Made by a program: the position numbers and the translations under genes | Notes under the pieces: model-generated | Seen by the model: the letters and a program-made list of their open reading frames with translations, nothing else | What the model was told of the DNA's origin: nothing | Database searches by the model: none | Part shown: piece by piece, positions 17,654 through 27,689 of the stretch | Numbering within the stretch: position 1 is the stretch's first letter | Layout: every line of letters starts with the position of its first letter | NCBI GenBank assembly: GCA_018813065.1 | Contig: JAHJCH010000167.1 | Coordinates: 1 to 50,237 of the forward strand | Source: Myxococcota bacterium | Lineage (GTDB): Bacteria > Myxococcota_A > Bradymonadia > UBA7976 > UBA1532 | Length of the DNA: 50,237 nucleotides | Direction of reading: 5' to 3'

Positions 17654-19277
17654 TCTGCCCCGCGCCTACGCGCGGCTCTGCCGAGAGATCGAGGCGCTGG
17701 ATCGCGCCAAGCGCCCCTTCGAGGCCGCCCGACGGCTGGAGGCGGCGTTGCGCGATCTCCCCCCTTCCCGTGAGGCCTATGAGATCCGAGGCAGCCTCAA
17801 GCATCGACGCGCGGCGCTCAAGCGCGTGGCTGGGCGGGCGTGGTTCCCTTTCACCTCCTCAGCCGCCCGCCATCGAGGCGGCCTCCTGTGCGTGGATGTG
17901 CGCCACGGCGAGGTCAATGAGCGGCACTTTAACCGGCTGCCTGGCAGCCAAGCGGCGATTGAGATCGTCAAGGCCCTCCTCGGGCGCCAGGACGCCGCGC
18001 TCCACGCCGTCGTCCATCACATCGAGCCCGCTGAGCTTGAGCAGCTGCGCGGCGCAAGCGCCCAGCTGGCGGTGGCGGTGGCGACGTGGTCCTTGTTGAA
18101 CGGCCAGCCTTTACCCCTCGGGGTGGTCTTCACGGGCATGGTCGAGGCGGATGGGGCGCTGATCACGCCGAGCGGGCTGGCGGAGAAGCTCGATGTCGTG
18201 GAGGCGGAGCACCTGGGGCTCGGTGTGCTGTACACGGGCGATGGCCCGACGGCGCGCGGTGTCCGCGCGTTGAGGCGCTTACAAGACATCATCGAGGCGC
18301 TGGGGTTCGCCTTCAGCGACGGGCTGACCTTCGAGGCGTGCCTGCGGCGGGTCAATGAGCGCATCGAGCGCTCGGACTGGCAGTTGGCGGCGTCGCTGGC
18401 GGCGCGGGGGGTGGCGCTGGGGGAGGGGGACATCGACGAAGACCAGCTCTACTTCCTGACGATGCGCCGCGCCGAGGCCTTGAACCATCAAGGGCAGAGC
18501 GCGGCGGCGGCGGCCTGCTATGAGGGGGCGCGGCGCTGGGCCGAGGAGGCCAACCAAGCCGATGTCCAGCGCTTCGCGGCGGTCTACGGCGTGACGCTCA
18601 TCGATCAAGGGCGCGCCGAGGAGGCCATGACGCACCTCCGAGCGCGGCTCGACGCCTTCCCCCAGTCGGGGCTGCGGGGGGTCGAGGCGCGCTTCTGCCT
18701 CGCGCAGCTCCAAGGCACGCAGGCGCGCGCCTGCTCTGCCTGCGGGCTGCACGACGAGGCCATCGAGGCGGGGCGTGAGGCGCTGAGGTTGACGCGCCGA
18801 GATGAGCGCGCGCGCAACCTCCAGGACTTGGCGTTTTGGTGCCTGCGGGCGGGGCGCTTGGATGAGGCGCAGGCGTACATTGATCAGGCCCACGGCGCGC
18901 TTGAGGGCATGGCGCGGTGTAACCAAGGCGCCGCGCGCTGGACGAGCCGCTTCCTTGAGCTGACGCAAGCGCGCGTGTGGCTTGAGCGCCATGAGGCGCC
19001 GCGCGCGCTGGCGCTGCTGAGGGCCATTGATCATCAAGATCACCCCGCCTTGTTGGCGGGCATCGCCGCGCCCTTGGCGGCGCGGGGCGAGGACGTCAGC
19101 GCCTACCTCACGCGCATCGATCCTGAGCGCTCTTGGGTGCAAGCCATGCTCTGCGCGCGCGTGGCGCTGAGCCAGCCCGCGCCAGATCTGGCCTGGGTCA
19201 AGGCGATCGCGCCGTCCTTGCCGCTGCATGATCTGGCGCGCGCGCGCGCCGAGCTTGAGCTGCGCGTCCCTTACTGA
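17643..19277 (+). CDS. Stand-alone Lon-type (S16) serine protease domain with TPR-like C-terminus, no AAA+ domain
   Basis: A 544-aa protein. Residues about 75-225 align without gaps to the Lon proteolytic domain: S139 in GASAQ matches catalytic Ser679 of E. coli Lon (in PSAG), and K182 in SGLAEK matches catalytic Lys722 (in GGLKEK). The spacing is 43 residues in both. Conserved G154, P156, T164, G165, G171, G178 and L179 also fall in register. Residues about 240-540 are TPR-like helical repeats (YFLTMRRAEALNHQGQSAAAAACYEGARRWAEEA). There is no Walker A/B or other ATPase motif, so substrate delivery must differ from Lon. It overlaps the preceding gene by 11 bases. It could be a sigma-controlled effector protease; the target is unknown. 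Confidence 0.8.
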   Translation: MMIDLPRAYARLCREIEALDRAKRPFEAARRLEAALRDLPPSREAYEIRGSLKHRRAALKRVAGRAWFPFTSSAARHRGGLLCVDVRHGEVNERHFNRLPGSQAAIEIVKALLGRQDAALHAVVHHIEPAELEQLRGASAQLAVAVATWSLLNGQPLPLGVVFTGMVEADGALITPSGLAEKLDVVEAEHLGLGVLYTGDGPTARGVRALRRLQDIIEALGFAFSDGLTFEACLRRVNERIERSDWQLAASLAARGVALGEGDIDEDQLYFLTMRRAEALNHQGQSAAAAACYEGARRWAEEANQADVQRFAAVYGVTLIDQGRAEEAMTHLRARLDAFPQSGLRGVEARFCLAQLQGTQARACSACGLHDEAIEAGREALRLTRRDERARNLQDLAFWCLRAGRLDEAQAYIDQAHGALEGMARCNQGAARWTSRFLELTQARVWLERHEAPRALALLRAIDHQDHPALLAGIAAPLAARGEDVSAYLTRIDPERSWVQAMLCARVALSQPAPDLAWVKAIAPSLPLHDLARARAELELRVPY

Positions 19278-19416
19278 GCCTCGCCCCCCTCTGCCGCATC
19301 TGACCGCCTCTCCGCGTCGGCGGCGTCGCCCCCATCGCGGCGCGACACCGCGCCTTTCTCTTTGACTTTCACCCGCAGACGGTTTAGCGAGCCGCCCCAA
19401 TGAGCCAGGAGCCATC

Positions 19417-19863
19417 ATGCCCATCACCGCCACACGCCGCCTTGAGTGGGACGCCCTCCACCGCGTGCCCCGACATGAGGGCCGCTGCCGCGCCTACCAC
19501 GGTCATCGCTACACCGCCGAGATCACCTGCGCCGCTGACGCCCTCGATGATCGCGGCCGCGTCGTCGATTTCGGCGTCATCAAGGGCGAGGTCGGTCAAT
19601 TCATCGATCAACGCTGGGATCACACCGCCTTGTTGATGCGCGACGACCCCGATCCCGCCATCCCCGTCATCGCCAAGGCCAACGAGGCCCTCGGTCGCCC
19701 CGTTTATTGGCTGGATGGCCCCCCCACGGCGGAGAACATCGCCGCTGAGCTGGGCCGTATCAGCGCAAAACTTCTCGAAAAGCACCGCGTGCGGGTGGTC
19801 CACGTCCGCGTCTATGAGACGCCCAATTGTTGGGCCGATTGGGCGGCGTCTGACGCCGATTAA
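19417..19863 (+). CDS. queD: 6-carboxy-5,6,7,8-tetrahydropterin synthase (QueD / PTPS family)
   Basis: A 148-aa protein of the 6-pyruvoyl-tetrahydropterin synthase family. H15, H28 and H30 (HGH) form the zinc site, and C24 in RCRAYHGH is the catalytic Cys. VVDFGVIK, DHTALL, PTAENIA and VYETPNCWA are all characteristic. QueD converts 7,8-dihydroneopterin triphosphate to 6-carboxytetrahydropterin in queuosine (preQ1) synthesis. ATG 19417 is used because CCAGGAG precedes it; an out-of-frame ATG lies at 19400. The other queuosine genes are not in this window. A pterin role other than queuosine cannot be excluded, although the Cys-containing zinc motif favours QueD. Confidence 0.85.
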   Translation: MPITATRRLEWDALHRVPRHEGRCRAYHGHRYTAEITCAADALDDRGRVVDFGVIKGEVGQFIDQRWDHTALLMRDDPDPAIPVIAKANEALGRPVYWLDGPPTAENIAAELGRISAKLLEKHRVRVVHVRVYETPNCWADWAASDAD

Positions 19864-19954
19864 ATGCTTGATTAGGGGCGCCAGAGATCGGAAAAGAGGG
19901 GCGACCCTCGGCCACCCCCGCGCGCCGAAGCACACCACACCGAAAGGACCCCCC

Positions 19955-21114
<1,160 letters not shown>

Positions 21115-21115
<1 letters not shown>

Positions 21116-22263
21116 TGGACTTCGCGCTCAACGACATCCAAGAGGCCATCCGCGATGTGGCGCGCCGCGCCTCGCAGAAGCTCTTGGCCCTCAACGCGGC
21201 GGCCTATGACGAGGGGGCGATCTTCCCCGAGGAGAACCTCAAGGCGTTGGGTGAGATGGGCCTCTTTGGGGTCAACATCCCCGAGCGCTGGGGCGGCGCC
21301 GAGGCGGGGGCGGTGTCCTACGCGCTGGCGATCCGCGAGCTGGCGGCGGGCTGCGCGGCCACCGCCGTGACCGTGGCCGTCACCAACATGGTCGCCGAGG
21401 CGATCAATACCTTTGGCGATGAGGTCCAAAAGGCGCGCTACCTCACCCAGATCACCGCCGGCGCCTACCCCGCCGCCAGCTTCAGCCTCAGCGAGCCCGG
21501 CAGCGGCTCCGACGCCGCCAGCCTGCGCGCCACGGCGGTCCGCGAGGGCGATGAGTACGTCCTCAACGGCACCAAGGCTTGGGTGACGAGCGGCGGCCAC
21601 GCGGGGCTCTACCTGGTGATGGCCCGCACCGATCCCGACGCCCCCCCCGCCAAGGGCATCAGCGCCTTCTTGGTCGAGGCGGGCACGCCGGGGATGACCG
21701 CCTCCAAGCCTGAGAAGAAGCTGGGCCTGCGCGCCTCGACGACCACCGAGCTGGTGTTCGAGGGCTGCCGCGTGCCTGCGGAGAATCGCCTGGGGCCAGA
21801 GGGGATCGGCTTTCAGATCGCCATGACGGCCCTGGATGGCGGGCGCATCGGCGTCAGCGCCCAGGCCTGTGGGATCGCCACGGCGGCCCATGAGGCGGCC
21901 ACCCGCTACGCCACCGAGCGCGCGCAGTTTGGGCGCCCCATCGGCGACTTCCAGGCGATCCAGTGGATGATCGCCGACTCCGCGACCCAGCTTGAGGCCG
22001 CCTGGCTCCTGTGCCTGCGCGCCGCCAGCCTCAAGGACGCCAAGGTGCGCTTCACCCGCGAGGCGGCCATGTCCAAGGTCTTCTGCACCGAGGCGGCCAA
22101 TGAGATCTGCCACCGCGCGGTGCAGATCTTGGGCGGCTATGGCTATACGCGCGAGTACCCCGTGGAGCGCCACCTGCGCGACGCGCGCGTGACGCGCATC
22201 TACGAGGGCACCAGCGAGGTGCAGCGCGTCGTCATCGCCCGTGAGATCCTCAAGTCCCTCTGA
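21115..22263 (+). CDS. Acyl-CoA dehydrogenase 2
   Basis: A 382-aa paralogue of its neighbours. ATG 21115 overlaps the previous stop (TGATG). [25 protein letters not shown] and [20 protein letters not shown] are present; the base is E364 in IYEGTSEVQ. It differs from the first enzyme at the substrate-binding segments near residues 85-100 (CAATAVTVAVTNMV), so it probably acts on a different chain length or branch. It is part of the operon with HMG-CoA lyase. Substrate assignment requires biochemical data; a general acyl-CoA dehydrogenase call is safe. Confidence 0.9.
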
Positions 22264-22274
22264 GCGGAGGCGCC

Positions 22275-23186
22275 ATGCCCTATCGGCTCCCTTCTGAGGT
22301 CCGCGTCGTCGAGGTGGGCCTGCGCGATGGCCTCCAGAACGAGGCCGCCTTTGTCCACACCGACGATAAGCTGCGCCTCCTCGACGCCCTGCTCGCGGCG
22401 GGGCTGCGGGACATCGAGTTCACCAGCTTCGTCCACCCTCGCTGGGTGCCCGCCTTGGCCGACGCCGATCGCCTCGCGGCGCGCGTCCAAGGCTACGACC
22501 CGACGCTGCGGCTCTCGGCCTTGACGCCGAACATGCGCGGGCTGGAGCGGGCCATCGCCACGGGGGTGCGCGAGGTGGCGGTGTTTATGTCCGCCAGCGA
22601 GACGCATAACCTGCGCAACATCAACAAGGGCCGCGACGAGACATGGCCGGTGTTTGAGCCCATCTTCGCCCGCGCGGCGGAGGCGGGCCTCAAGGTGCGC
22701 GCCTACCTCAGCACAGCCTGGGGCTGCCCCTATGAGGGCGACGTGGCCCCCTGCGAGGTGCTGCGCATGAGCCAGCGGCTCTTAGAGATGGGCGCCTACG
22801 AGATCAGCCTCGGCGACACCATCGGCGTCGGCGATCCCCTCCAGACGCGGCGGCTGCTTGAGGCGCTGCTCAGCGCGCTGCCCGCCGACAAGCTGGCGAT
22901 GCACATGCACGACACGCGCGGCGCGGCCTTGGCCAACTGCATGGTGGGCTTGGAGATGGGCATCACCACCTTCGATACCAGCCTGGCGGGGCTGGGGGGC
23001 TGCCCCTACGCGCCGGGCGCCAGCGGCAACCTCGCCACGGAGGATCTGGTCTACGCCCTGGAGCGCATGGGGGTGCGCACGGGGGTTGATCTTGACGCGC
23101 TGCTTGAGGCGGGTTGTCTCGCCCAGCGCCTGCTGGGGCGCCCCTTGGCGGGGCGTGTCCTGGCGACCAAGGACTGCAAGGAGTGA
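22275..23186 (+). CDS. mvaB: Hydroxymethylglutaryl-CoA lyase
   Basis: A 303-aa TIM-barrel enzyme of the HMGL-like family. It cleaves 3-hydroxy-3-methylglutaryl-CoA to acetyl-CoA and acetoacetate, the last step of leucine degradation. GLRDGLQNE near the N-terminus supplies the catalytic Arg-Asp and metal ligand; HMHDTRG supplies metal-binding His; GLGGCPYAPGASGN contains C243, the signature Cys loop of true HMG-CoA lyases as opposed to isopropylmalate or homocitrate synthases. ATG 22275 follows GCGGAGG. It sits between acyl-CoA dehydrogenases and an enoyl-CoA hydratase, matching a leucine/isovalerate cluster. Confidence 0.9.
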   Translation: MPYRLPSEVRVVEVGLRDGLQNEAAFVHTDDKLRLLDALLAAGLRDIEFTSFVHPRWVPALADADRLAARVQGYDPTLRLSALTPNMRGLERAIATGVREVAVFMSASETHNLRNINKGRDETWPVFEPIFARAAEAGLKVRAYLSTAWGCPYEGDVAPCEVLRMSQRLLEMGAYEISLGDTIGVGDPLQTRRLLEALLSALPADKLAMHMHDTRGAALANCMVGLEMGITTFDTSLAGLGGCPYAPGASGNLATEDLVYALERMGVRTGVDLDALLEAGCLAQRLLGRPLAGRVLATKDCKE

Positions 23187-23188
23187 TC

Positions 23189-23995
23189 GTGTCTCTGGCC
23201 GACTCAACCTCGCCCAACGCCGCGTTCGCGGCGGTGCTCATCGAGAAGAAGCGCGACTACTGGCGCGTGCGCATCAACAACCCCGAGCGGCGCAACGCGC
23301 TGTCTCAAGCCGTCGTCGAGGGGCTCATCCAGGCCGCCGATGCGGTCAGCGCCGAGCCCGCAGTGCGCGCGGTGATCCTCTGCGCCGAGGGGGACAAGGC
23401 CTTCTGCGCGGGGGCGGATCTCAAGGAGCGCCAGGGCATGAGCGACGACGAAGTCGCCGCCTTCATCGAGCGCCTCCATGAGATGATGCGGCGCATCGAG
23501 ACCTCGCCCAAGGTGTGGATCGCCGAGATCAAGGGCGCCTGCATGGGCGGCGGCCTTGAGCTGGCGCTGTGCGCGGATCTGCGCGTGGCCCACGCGGGCG
23601 CCAAGTTCGCCTTACCCGAGGCGCGGCTGGGCATCATCCCCGGCGCGGGCGGCACCCAGCGGCTGCCGCGCCTCATCGGCGTGGCGGGGGCCAAGGCCTT
23701 GATCCTCACGGGGCGGCGCATCGACGCGGCGACGGCGCTGCGGATGGGCTTGGTGCAGGAGTCCGCCGCTGACGCCGAGGCCGCCGCCGAGCGCTGGGCG
23801 GCGGAGGTGGGCTGGTGCGCGCCCATCAGCCTCACGCAGGCCAAGCGCGCCATCGACGGCGGCCTGGATCTGAGCCTGGAGGCCGCCCTCGCCCATGAGC
23901 GTGAGTGCTACGCGGTGACCATCCCCACCGAGGATCGCCTGGAGGGCCTACGCGCCTTCGCCGAGAAGCGCGCGCCGGTCTTCCAAGGCAAGTAA
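23189..23995 (+). CDS. Enoyl-CoA hydratase/isomerase family protein (candidate methylglutaconyl-CoA hydratase)
   Basis: A 268-aa crotonase-fold protein. GTG 23189 follows AAGGAG; the upstream frame belongs to shadow sequence. The oxyanion-hole motifs FCAGADLKER and GGGLELALCADLR are intact, and PEARLGIIPGAGGTQRLPRLIG carries the catalytic Glu region. Next to HMG-CoA lyase and a carboxyltransferase it fits 3-methylglutaconyl-CoA hydratase of the leucine pathway. A beta-oxidation enoyl-CoA hydratase is the alternative; sequence alone does not separate them. It starts only 2 bases after the lyase stop. Confidence 0.85.
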   Translation: MSLADSTSPNAAFAAVLIEKKRDYWRVRINNPERRNALSQAVVEGLIQAADAVSAEPAVRAVILCAEGDKAFCAGADLKERQGMSDDEVAAFIERLHEMMRRIETSPKVWIAEIKGACMGGGLELALCADLRVAHAGAKFALPEARLGIIPGAGGTQRLPRLIGVAGAKALILTGRRIDAATALRMGLVQESAADAEAAAERWAAEVGWCAPISLTQAKRAIDGGLDLSLEAALAHERECYAVTIPTEDRLEGLRAFAEKRAPVFQGK

Positions 23996-24023
23996 ATCCC
24001 TAAAAACAAACCAAAATGAAGAG

Positions 24024-25565
24024 ATGAAACCTCAGATGAGCGATCCCACACAGCGCGTCAAAGCGCTTCAAGCGCAGGTTGAGCGTGGCGGATTAGAGAA
24101 GTACCACGCGGCCAACACCGCCAAGGGCAAAATGTTTGTGCGCGCGCGGCTGGCCCAGCTCCTCGACGAGGGCAGCTTCATCGAGGACGCCGCCTTCGCC
24201 AACAGCCAAGCGGGGGATCTACCCGCCGACGGCGTGATCACCGGCCTTGGTCGGGTGAATGGGCGCGTGGTGGCGATCATGGCCAACGACTCCACGGTCA
24301 AGGCGGGCTCTTGGGGCGCGCGAACGGTGGAGAAGATCATCCGCATCCAAGAGACGGCGGCCAAGCGCCGCTGCCCGCTGCTCTACCTCGTGGACTCCGC
24401 CGGCGCGCGCATCACCGACCAGGTCGAGATGTTCCCGGGGCGGCGTGGCGCGGGCAAGATCTTCTACAACCAGGTCAACCTCTCTGGCGTCATCCCCCAG
24501 ATCTGCCTGCTCTTTGGCCCCTCCGCCGCGGGGGGCGCCTACATCCCCGCCTTCTGTGACGTGGTGGTGATGGTCAACAAGAACGCCAGCATGTACCTGG
24601 GCAGCCCGCGCATGGCCGAGATGGTCATCGGCGAGAAGGTCAGCCTGGAGGAGATGGGCGGGGCGCGGATGCACACCGGCGAGTCGGGCTGCGGCGACGT
24701 GCTGGTCAAGACCGAGGTCGAGGCGCTGGACTGGTGCAAGCGCTACCTCGGCTACCTGCCCGCCAACTTCTCCGAGGCCCCCCCGCGCGCCGAGGCCGTC
24801 GAGCCCAGCGAGGCGCGCCCCCTCGACGCGCTGATCCCGCCGGAGCAGAACAAGCTCTTCGACATGATGACGGTGATCAACGCCCTCGTGGACGGCGGCA
24901 GCTTCCTTGAGATCAAGCAGCGCTTCGCCAAAGAGCTGATCACCGGCTTGGCGCGGATCGACGGCCACCCTGTCGGCGTCTTAGCCAACCAGCCCAAGCA
25001 GAAAGGCGGGGTCCTCTTCAGCGACAGCGCCGACAAGGCGGCGCGGTTTATCCACCTCTGCGACGCCTTCAACGTGCCGCTGCTCTACCTCGCCGACGTC
25101 CCCGGCTTTATGATCGGCAGCAAGGTCGAGCGGGGCGGGATCATCCGCCACGGCGCCAAGATGATCAGCGCCGTCAGCGAGGCGACGGTGCCGCGCATCA
25201 GCGTCGTGGTGCGCAAGGCCTACGGGGCGGGGCTCTACGCCATGTGTGGCCCCGGCTTCGAGCCGGACGCCAGCCTGGCCTTACCCCAAGCGGTCATCGC
25301 CGTGATGGGCGCCGAGGCGGCGGTCAACGCCGTCTTCGCTAATAAGATCGCCCAGTTACCCGAGGACGAGCGCGCCGAGTACGTCGCCGCGCGTCGCGCC
25401 GAGTACCTCCAAGACGTGGACCTCATCAAGCTGGCCTCGGAGCTGGTCGTTGACGCCGTGATCCCCGGCGACGTCCTGCGCCGCGAGCTGATCCAGCGCT
25501 TCGCCATGTACCGCGAAGGCTACGCCCTCCCCCAGCGCCGCAAGCACGGCGTCACCCCTGTCTGA
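24024..25565 (+). CDS. Acyl-CoA carboxylase carboxyltransferase (beta) subunit
   Basis: A 513-aa biotin-dependent carboxyltransferase (PccB/MccB type) with the N-lobe and C-lobe crotonase folds. Visible motifs: [38 protein letters not shown] in the N half; [28 protein letters not shown] and [10 protein letters not shown] in the C half. It transfers carboxyl from biotin to an acyl-CoA. Context with HMG-CoA lyase suggests methylcrotonyl-CoA carboxylase; propionyl-CoA is the other option. The biotin carboxylase/carrier alpha subunit is not in this window. Start ATG 24024 is uncertain; ATG 24036 is also in frame and neither has an ideal ribosome binding site. Confidence 0.88.
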   Translation: MKPQMSDPTQRVKALQAQVERGGLEKYHAANTAKGKMFVRARLAQLLDEGSFIEDAAFANSQAGDLPADGVITGLGRVNGRVVAIMANDSTVKAGSWGARTVEKIIRIQETAAKRRCPLLYLVDSAGARITDQVEMFPGRRGAGKIFYNQVNLSGVIPQICLLFGPSAAGGAYIPAFCDVVVMVNKNASMYLGSPRMAEMVIGEKVSLEEMGGARMHTGESGCGDVLVKTEVEALDWCKRYLGYLPANFSEAPPRAEAVEPSEARPLDALIPPEQNKLFDMMTVINALVDGGSFLEIKQRFAKELITGLARIDGHPVGVLANQPKQKGGVLFSDSADKAARFIHLCDAFNVPLLYLADVPGFMIGSKVERGGIIRHGAKMISAVSEATVPRISVVVRKAYGAGLYAMCGPGFEPDASLALPQAVIAVMGAEAAVNAVFANKIAQLPEDERAEYVAARRAEYLQDVDLIKLASELVVDAVIPGDVLRRELIQRFAMYREGYALPQRRKHGVTPV

Positions 25566-25585
25566 CCCACCCAGGAGCGCATGAG

Positions 25586-26737
25586 ATGAACTTTGACCTC
25601 AGCGAAGAACACCAAATCCTCAGAGACGCCGTGCGGGGGCTGGCCGAGCGCCACATCGCGCCCTACGCCGCCGAGTGGGATGAGCAAGAGGCCTTCCCGC
25701 GGGCGCTCTTTACGCGACTGGGCCAAGAGGGCCTGATGGGCATCACGATCCCCGAGGCCTACGGCGGCTCGGGGATGGACTACCTCTCCTACGCCATCGT
25801 GGTTGAGGAGATCGCCGCCGTTGATGGCAGCGCCGCGCTGACCGTCGCCAGCCACAACGGCCTGGCGACGGGTCACATCGTCCACGCGGGCAGCGAAGCG
25901 CAGAAGAAGCAGTACCTCCCGGACCTGGCGGCGGGCCGCAAGCTGGGCGCCTGGGGCCTCACCGAGCCGGGCAGCGGCTCCGACGCGGCGGGGATGCGCA
26001 CCACGGCCACGCGCGACGGCGAGGACTGGCGCCTCAACGGCAGCAAGACCTTTATCACCCAAGGCGGCGTCGGCGAGGTCGCGGTGGTCTTAGCCGTCAC
26101 CGACGCCAGCAAGAAGCAGCGGGGCATCACCGCGTTTATCTTGGAGAAGGGCATGGCCGGCTTCAGCGTCGGCAAGCACATCCCCAAGCTGGGCATGCGC
26201 TCCTCCGACACCGCCGAGCTGATCTTCGAGGATGTGCGCGTCCCTGATCGCCAGCGTCTGGGCGAGGTCAACATGGGCTTTATCAACACCCTGGAGATCC
26301 TCGATCGGGGGCGGATCAGCATCGGCGCGTTGGCGCTGGGCCTGGGCCGCGCTGCGCTGGAGGCGGCGGGCCGCTACGCCTTGGAGCGCCAGCAGTTTGG
26401 GCGCCCCATCGCCGACTTCCAGGCCATCCAGTGGATGATCGCCGACGCCGCCACCGAGCTGGAGGCCGCGCGGCTGCTCCTGTGGCGCGCCGCCTACCTC
26501 CAAGACCAGGGCAAGCCCTCGATCAAGGAGTCGGCGATGGCCAAGCTCTTCGCCTCGGAGGCGGGGATGCGCGCCTGCGACAGCGCCATCCAGGTCCACG
26601 GCGGCTATGGCTACACCCGCGAGTACCCTGTCGAGCGTATGTGGCGGGACGCCAAGCTCTGCCAGATCGGCGAGGGCACCAGCGAGGTCCAGCGGATGGT
26701 CATCGCGCGGCAGCTGATCAACCAGCTCAAGGGCTAG
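25586..26737 (+). CDS. Acyl-CoA dehydrogenase 3
   Basis: A 383-aa enzyme with [27 protein letters not shown] and [20 protein letters not shown] motifs. The base is E363 in IGEGTSEVQ, so the active site is complete and of the short/medium-chain type. ATG 25586 follows CAGGAG after the carboxyltransferase gene with about 20 bases between. Its stop codon overlaps the stop of the convergent DUF3106 gene (CTAG at 26734-26737). Three paralogous dehydrogenases in one operon suggest that several acyl-CoAs, including branched ones, are handled. Confidence 0.9.
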   Translation: MNFDLSEEHQILRDAVRGLAERHIAPYAAEWDEQEAFPRALFTRLGQEGLMGITIPEAYGGSGMDYLSYAIVVEEIAAVDGSAALTVASHNGLATGHIVHAGSEAQKKQYLPDLAAGRKLGAWGLTEPGSGSDAAGMRTTATRDGEDWRLNGSKTFITQGGVGEVAVVLAVTDASKKQRGITAFILEKGMAGFSVGKHIPKLGMRSSDTAELIFEDVRVPDRQRLGEVNMGFINTLEILDRGRISIGALALGLGRAALEAAGRYALERQQFGRPIADFQAIQWMIADAATELEAARLLLWRAAYLQDQGKPSIKESAMAKLFASEAGMRACDSAIQVHGGYGYTREYPVERMWRDAKLCQIGEGTSEVQRMVIARQLINQLKG

Positions 26738-27261
26738 CGGCGGCGGCGGTCCTCGCGCCGTTGGCGGATTTGCTCACGGGCGCGTTGACGGCGCTGGGGG
26801 TCGAGCTTACGAAACGCCCCGAGGTTGGAGATAAACCGTCGCCGCTCCGAGGGCGGCATCTTGAGCAGGCGGCGATAGAGCTGACGGACCTTGGCCTTCT
26901 GCCCCTTGTCCATGCCCTCATAGCGCTTAAACCGCTGGCGCAGCGCCTGACGCTCAGCGGGCGGCAGCTTACGAAACGTCTCCCAGTGGGCGCGCAGCTC
27001 GCGCTGCTTATCCTCATCCAGCGCATTAAACCGCGCCAGGCGCGCCTTGAGGGCCGCCTGCTCTGCTGGATCGCGCTGCTTAAAGGCCGCCCAGCGGGCG
27101 CGGATCTCCGCCTGCTCTGCGGGGGACATCTCCGCCCAGCGCGCCGCGTTGCGTGTGGCCTGATCCACCTCGACGGCGGGCGGATCGGCGGTGATTTGAG
27201 GGGGGGGCGCCGCCCACGCGGGGTGGAGCAGCAGCGCCAGGGAGAGGAGTGGGCGCCTCAT
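26734..27261 (-). CDS. DUF3106-like exported helical protein
   Basis: A 175-aa protein with an N-terminal signal peptide ([17 protein letters not shown]). The mature part repeats a short helical unit rich in Arg/Ala/Leu: [48 protein letters not shown]. This matches DUF3106 and resembles periplasmic stress-sensor helices of the CpxP/Spy kind. It ends in a basic tail. The last gene of an operon with an ECF sigma factor and an anti-sigma-like membrane protein, it may report envelope state to them; this role is inferred from context. Its start overlaps the end of the preceding gene by 4 bases. Confidence 0.75.
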   Translation of the reverse strand: MRRPLLSLALLLHPAWAAPPPQITADPPAVEVDQATRNAARWAEMSPAEQAEIRARWAAFKQRDPAEQAALKARLARFNALDEDKQRELRAHWETFRKLPPAERQALRQRFKRYEGMDKGQKAKVRQLYRRLLKMPPSERRRFISNLGAFRKLDPQRRQRAREQIRQRREDRRRR

Positions 27262-27689
27262 CGCGTCACCTCCAGGGTGTGCAGCTGAGCGACGGCCTCG
27301 AAGGTGTCCTCATCCTCCAAGGCGTCGAGGAGATCGACCTCTTCGTAGACCTCCAGCAAGTCCAAGTGGGCCAACATCGGGGCCTCCTCAGGGCGTGGTG
27401 CCTCCGCGCGGGGCCACCAGAGCCCCAGGGCGAGGGCGGCGGCGGCGGCCAAGGCGCCGATCCAGGCCAGGCGACGCCTCGCGCGAGGTGTCGCGGCCAA
27501 GCGCGCCTTAAAATCGGCGTCAAACCCCGCCGAGGGCGCGGGCTGATCCAGCTCAAGCAGCTGATCCAGCTGATCCAAGCTCAGATCACCCGTCTCGGCG
27601 GCCAAGCGCGCCTTAAAATCGGCGTCAAAGCCCGCCGAGGGCGTGGGCTGATCCAGCTCAAGCAGCTGATCCAAATGCGCTTTTATCAT
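27258..27689 (-). CDS. Anti-sigma-factor-like single-pass membrane protein with internal 35-residue duplication
   Basis: A 143-aa protein. Residues 6-31 and 41-66 are nearly identical (LDQLLELDQPxPSAGFDADFKARLAA), encoded by 74-bp copies at 27600-27673 and 27495-27568 with two mismatches. A membrane helix follows at about 74-92 (LAWIGALAAAAALALGLWW), then an acidic leucine-rich C-terminus (LLEVYEEVDLLDALEDED). Its ATG overlaps the stop of the ECF sigma gene (ATGA), the usual place of a cognate anti-sigma. FxxDFxxRL-type motifs before the membrane helix occur in such regulators. No zinc-binding HxxxCxxC motif is present. The function is inferred from position and topology. Confidence 0.7.
   Translation of the reverse strand: MIKAHLDQLLELDQPTPSAGFDADFKARLAAETGDLSLDQLDQLLELDQPAPSAGFDADFKARLAATPRARRRLAWIGALAAAAALALGLWWPRAEAPRPEEAPMLAHLDLLEVYEEVDLLDALEDEDTFEAVAQLHTLEVTR
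27495..27673. repeat. In-frame direct duplication (74-bp copies, 105-bp period)
   Basis: Copies at 27495-27568 and 27600-27673 differ at only two positions (CAAACCCC/CAAAGCCC and GCGCGGG/GCGTGGG). The 105-bp period is 35 codons, so the reading frame is kept. The near identity indicates a recent duplication or ongoing gene conversion inside the anti-sigma-like gene. Confidence 0.9.

Noticed and set aside
19278..19416. preQ1 riboswitch upstream of queD
   Set aside because: The 139-bp gap is GC-rich and shows no short hairpin followed by an A-rich tail.
25586..26737. Isovaleryl-CoA dehydrogenase assignment from operon context
   Set aside because: The catalytic Glu sits at the C-terminal short/medium-chain position, which is not Glu in typical isovaleryl-CoA dehydrogenases, so only the general name is given.
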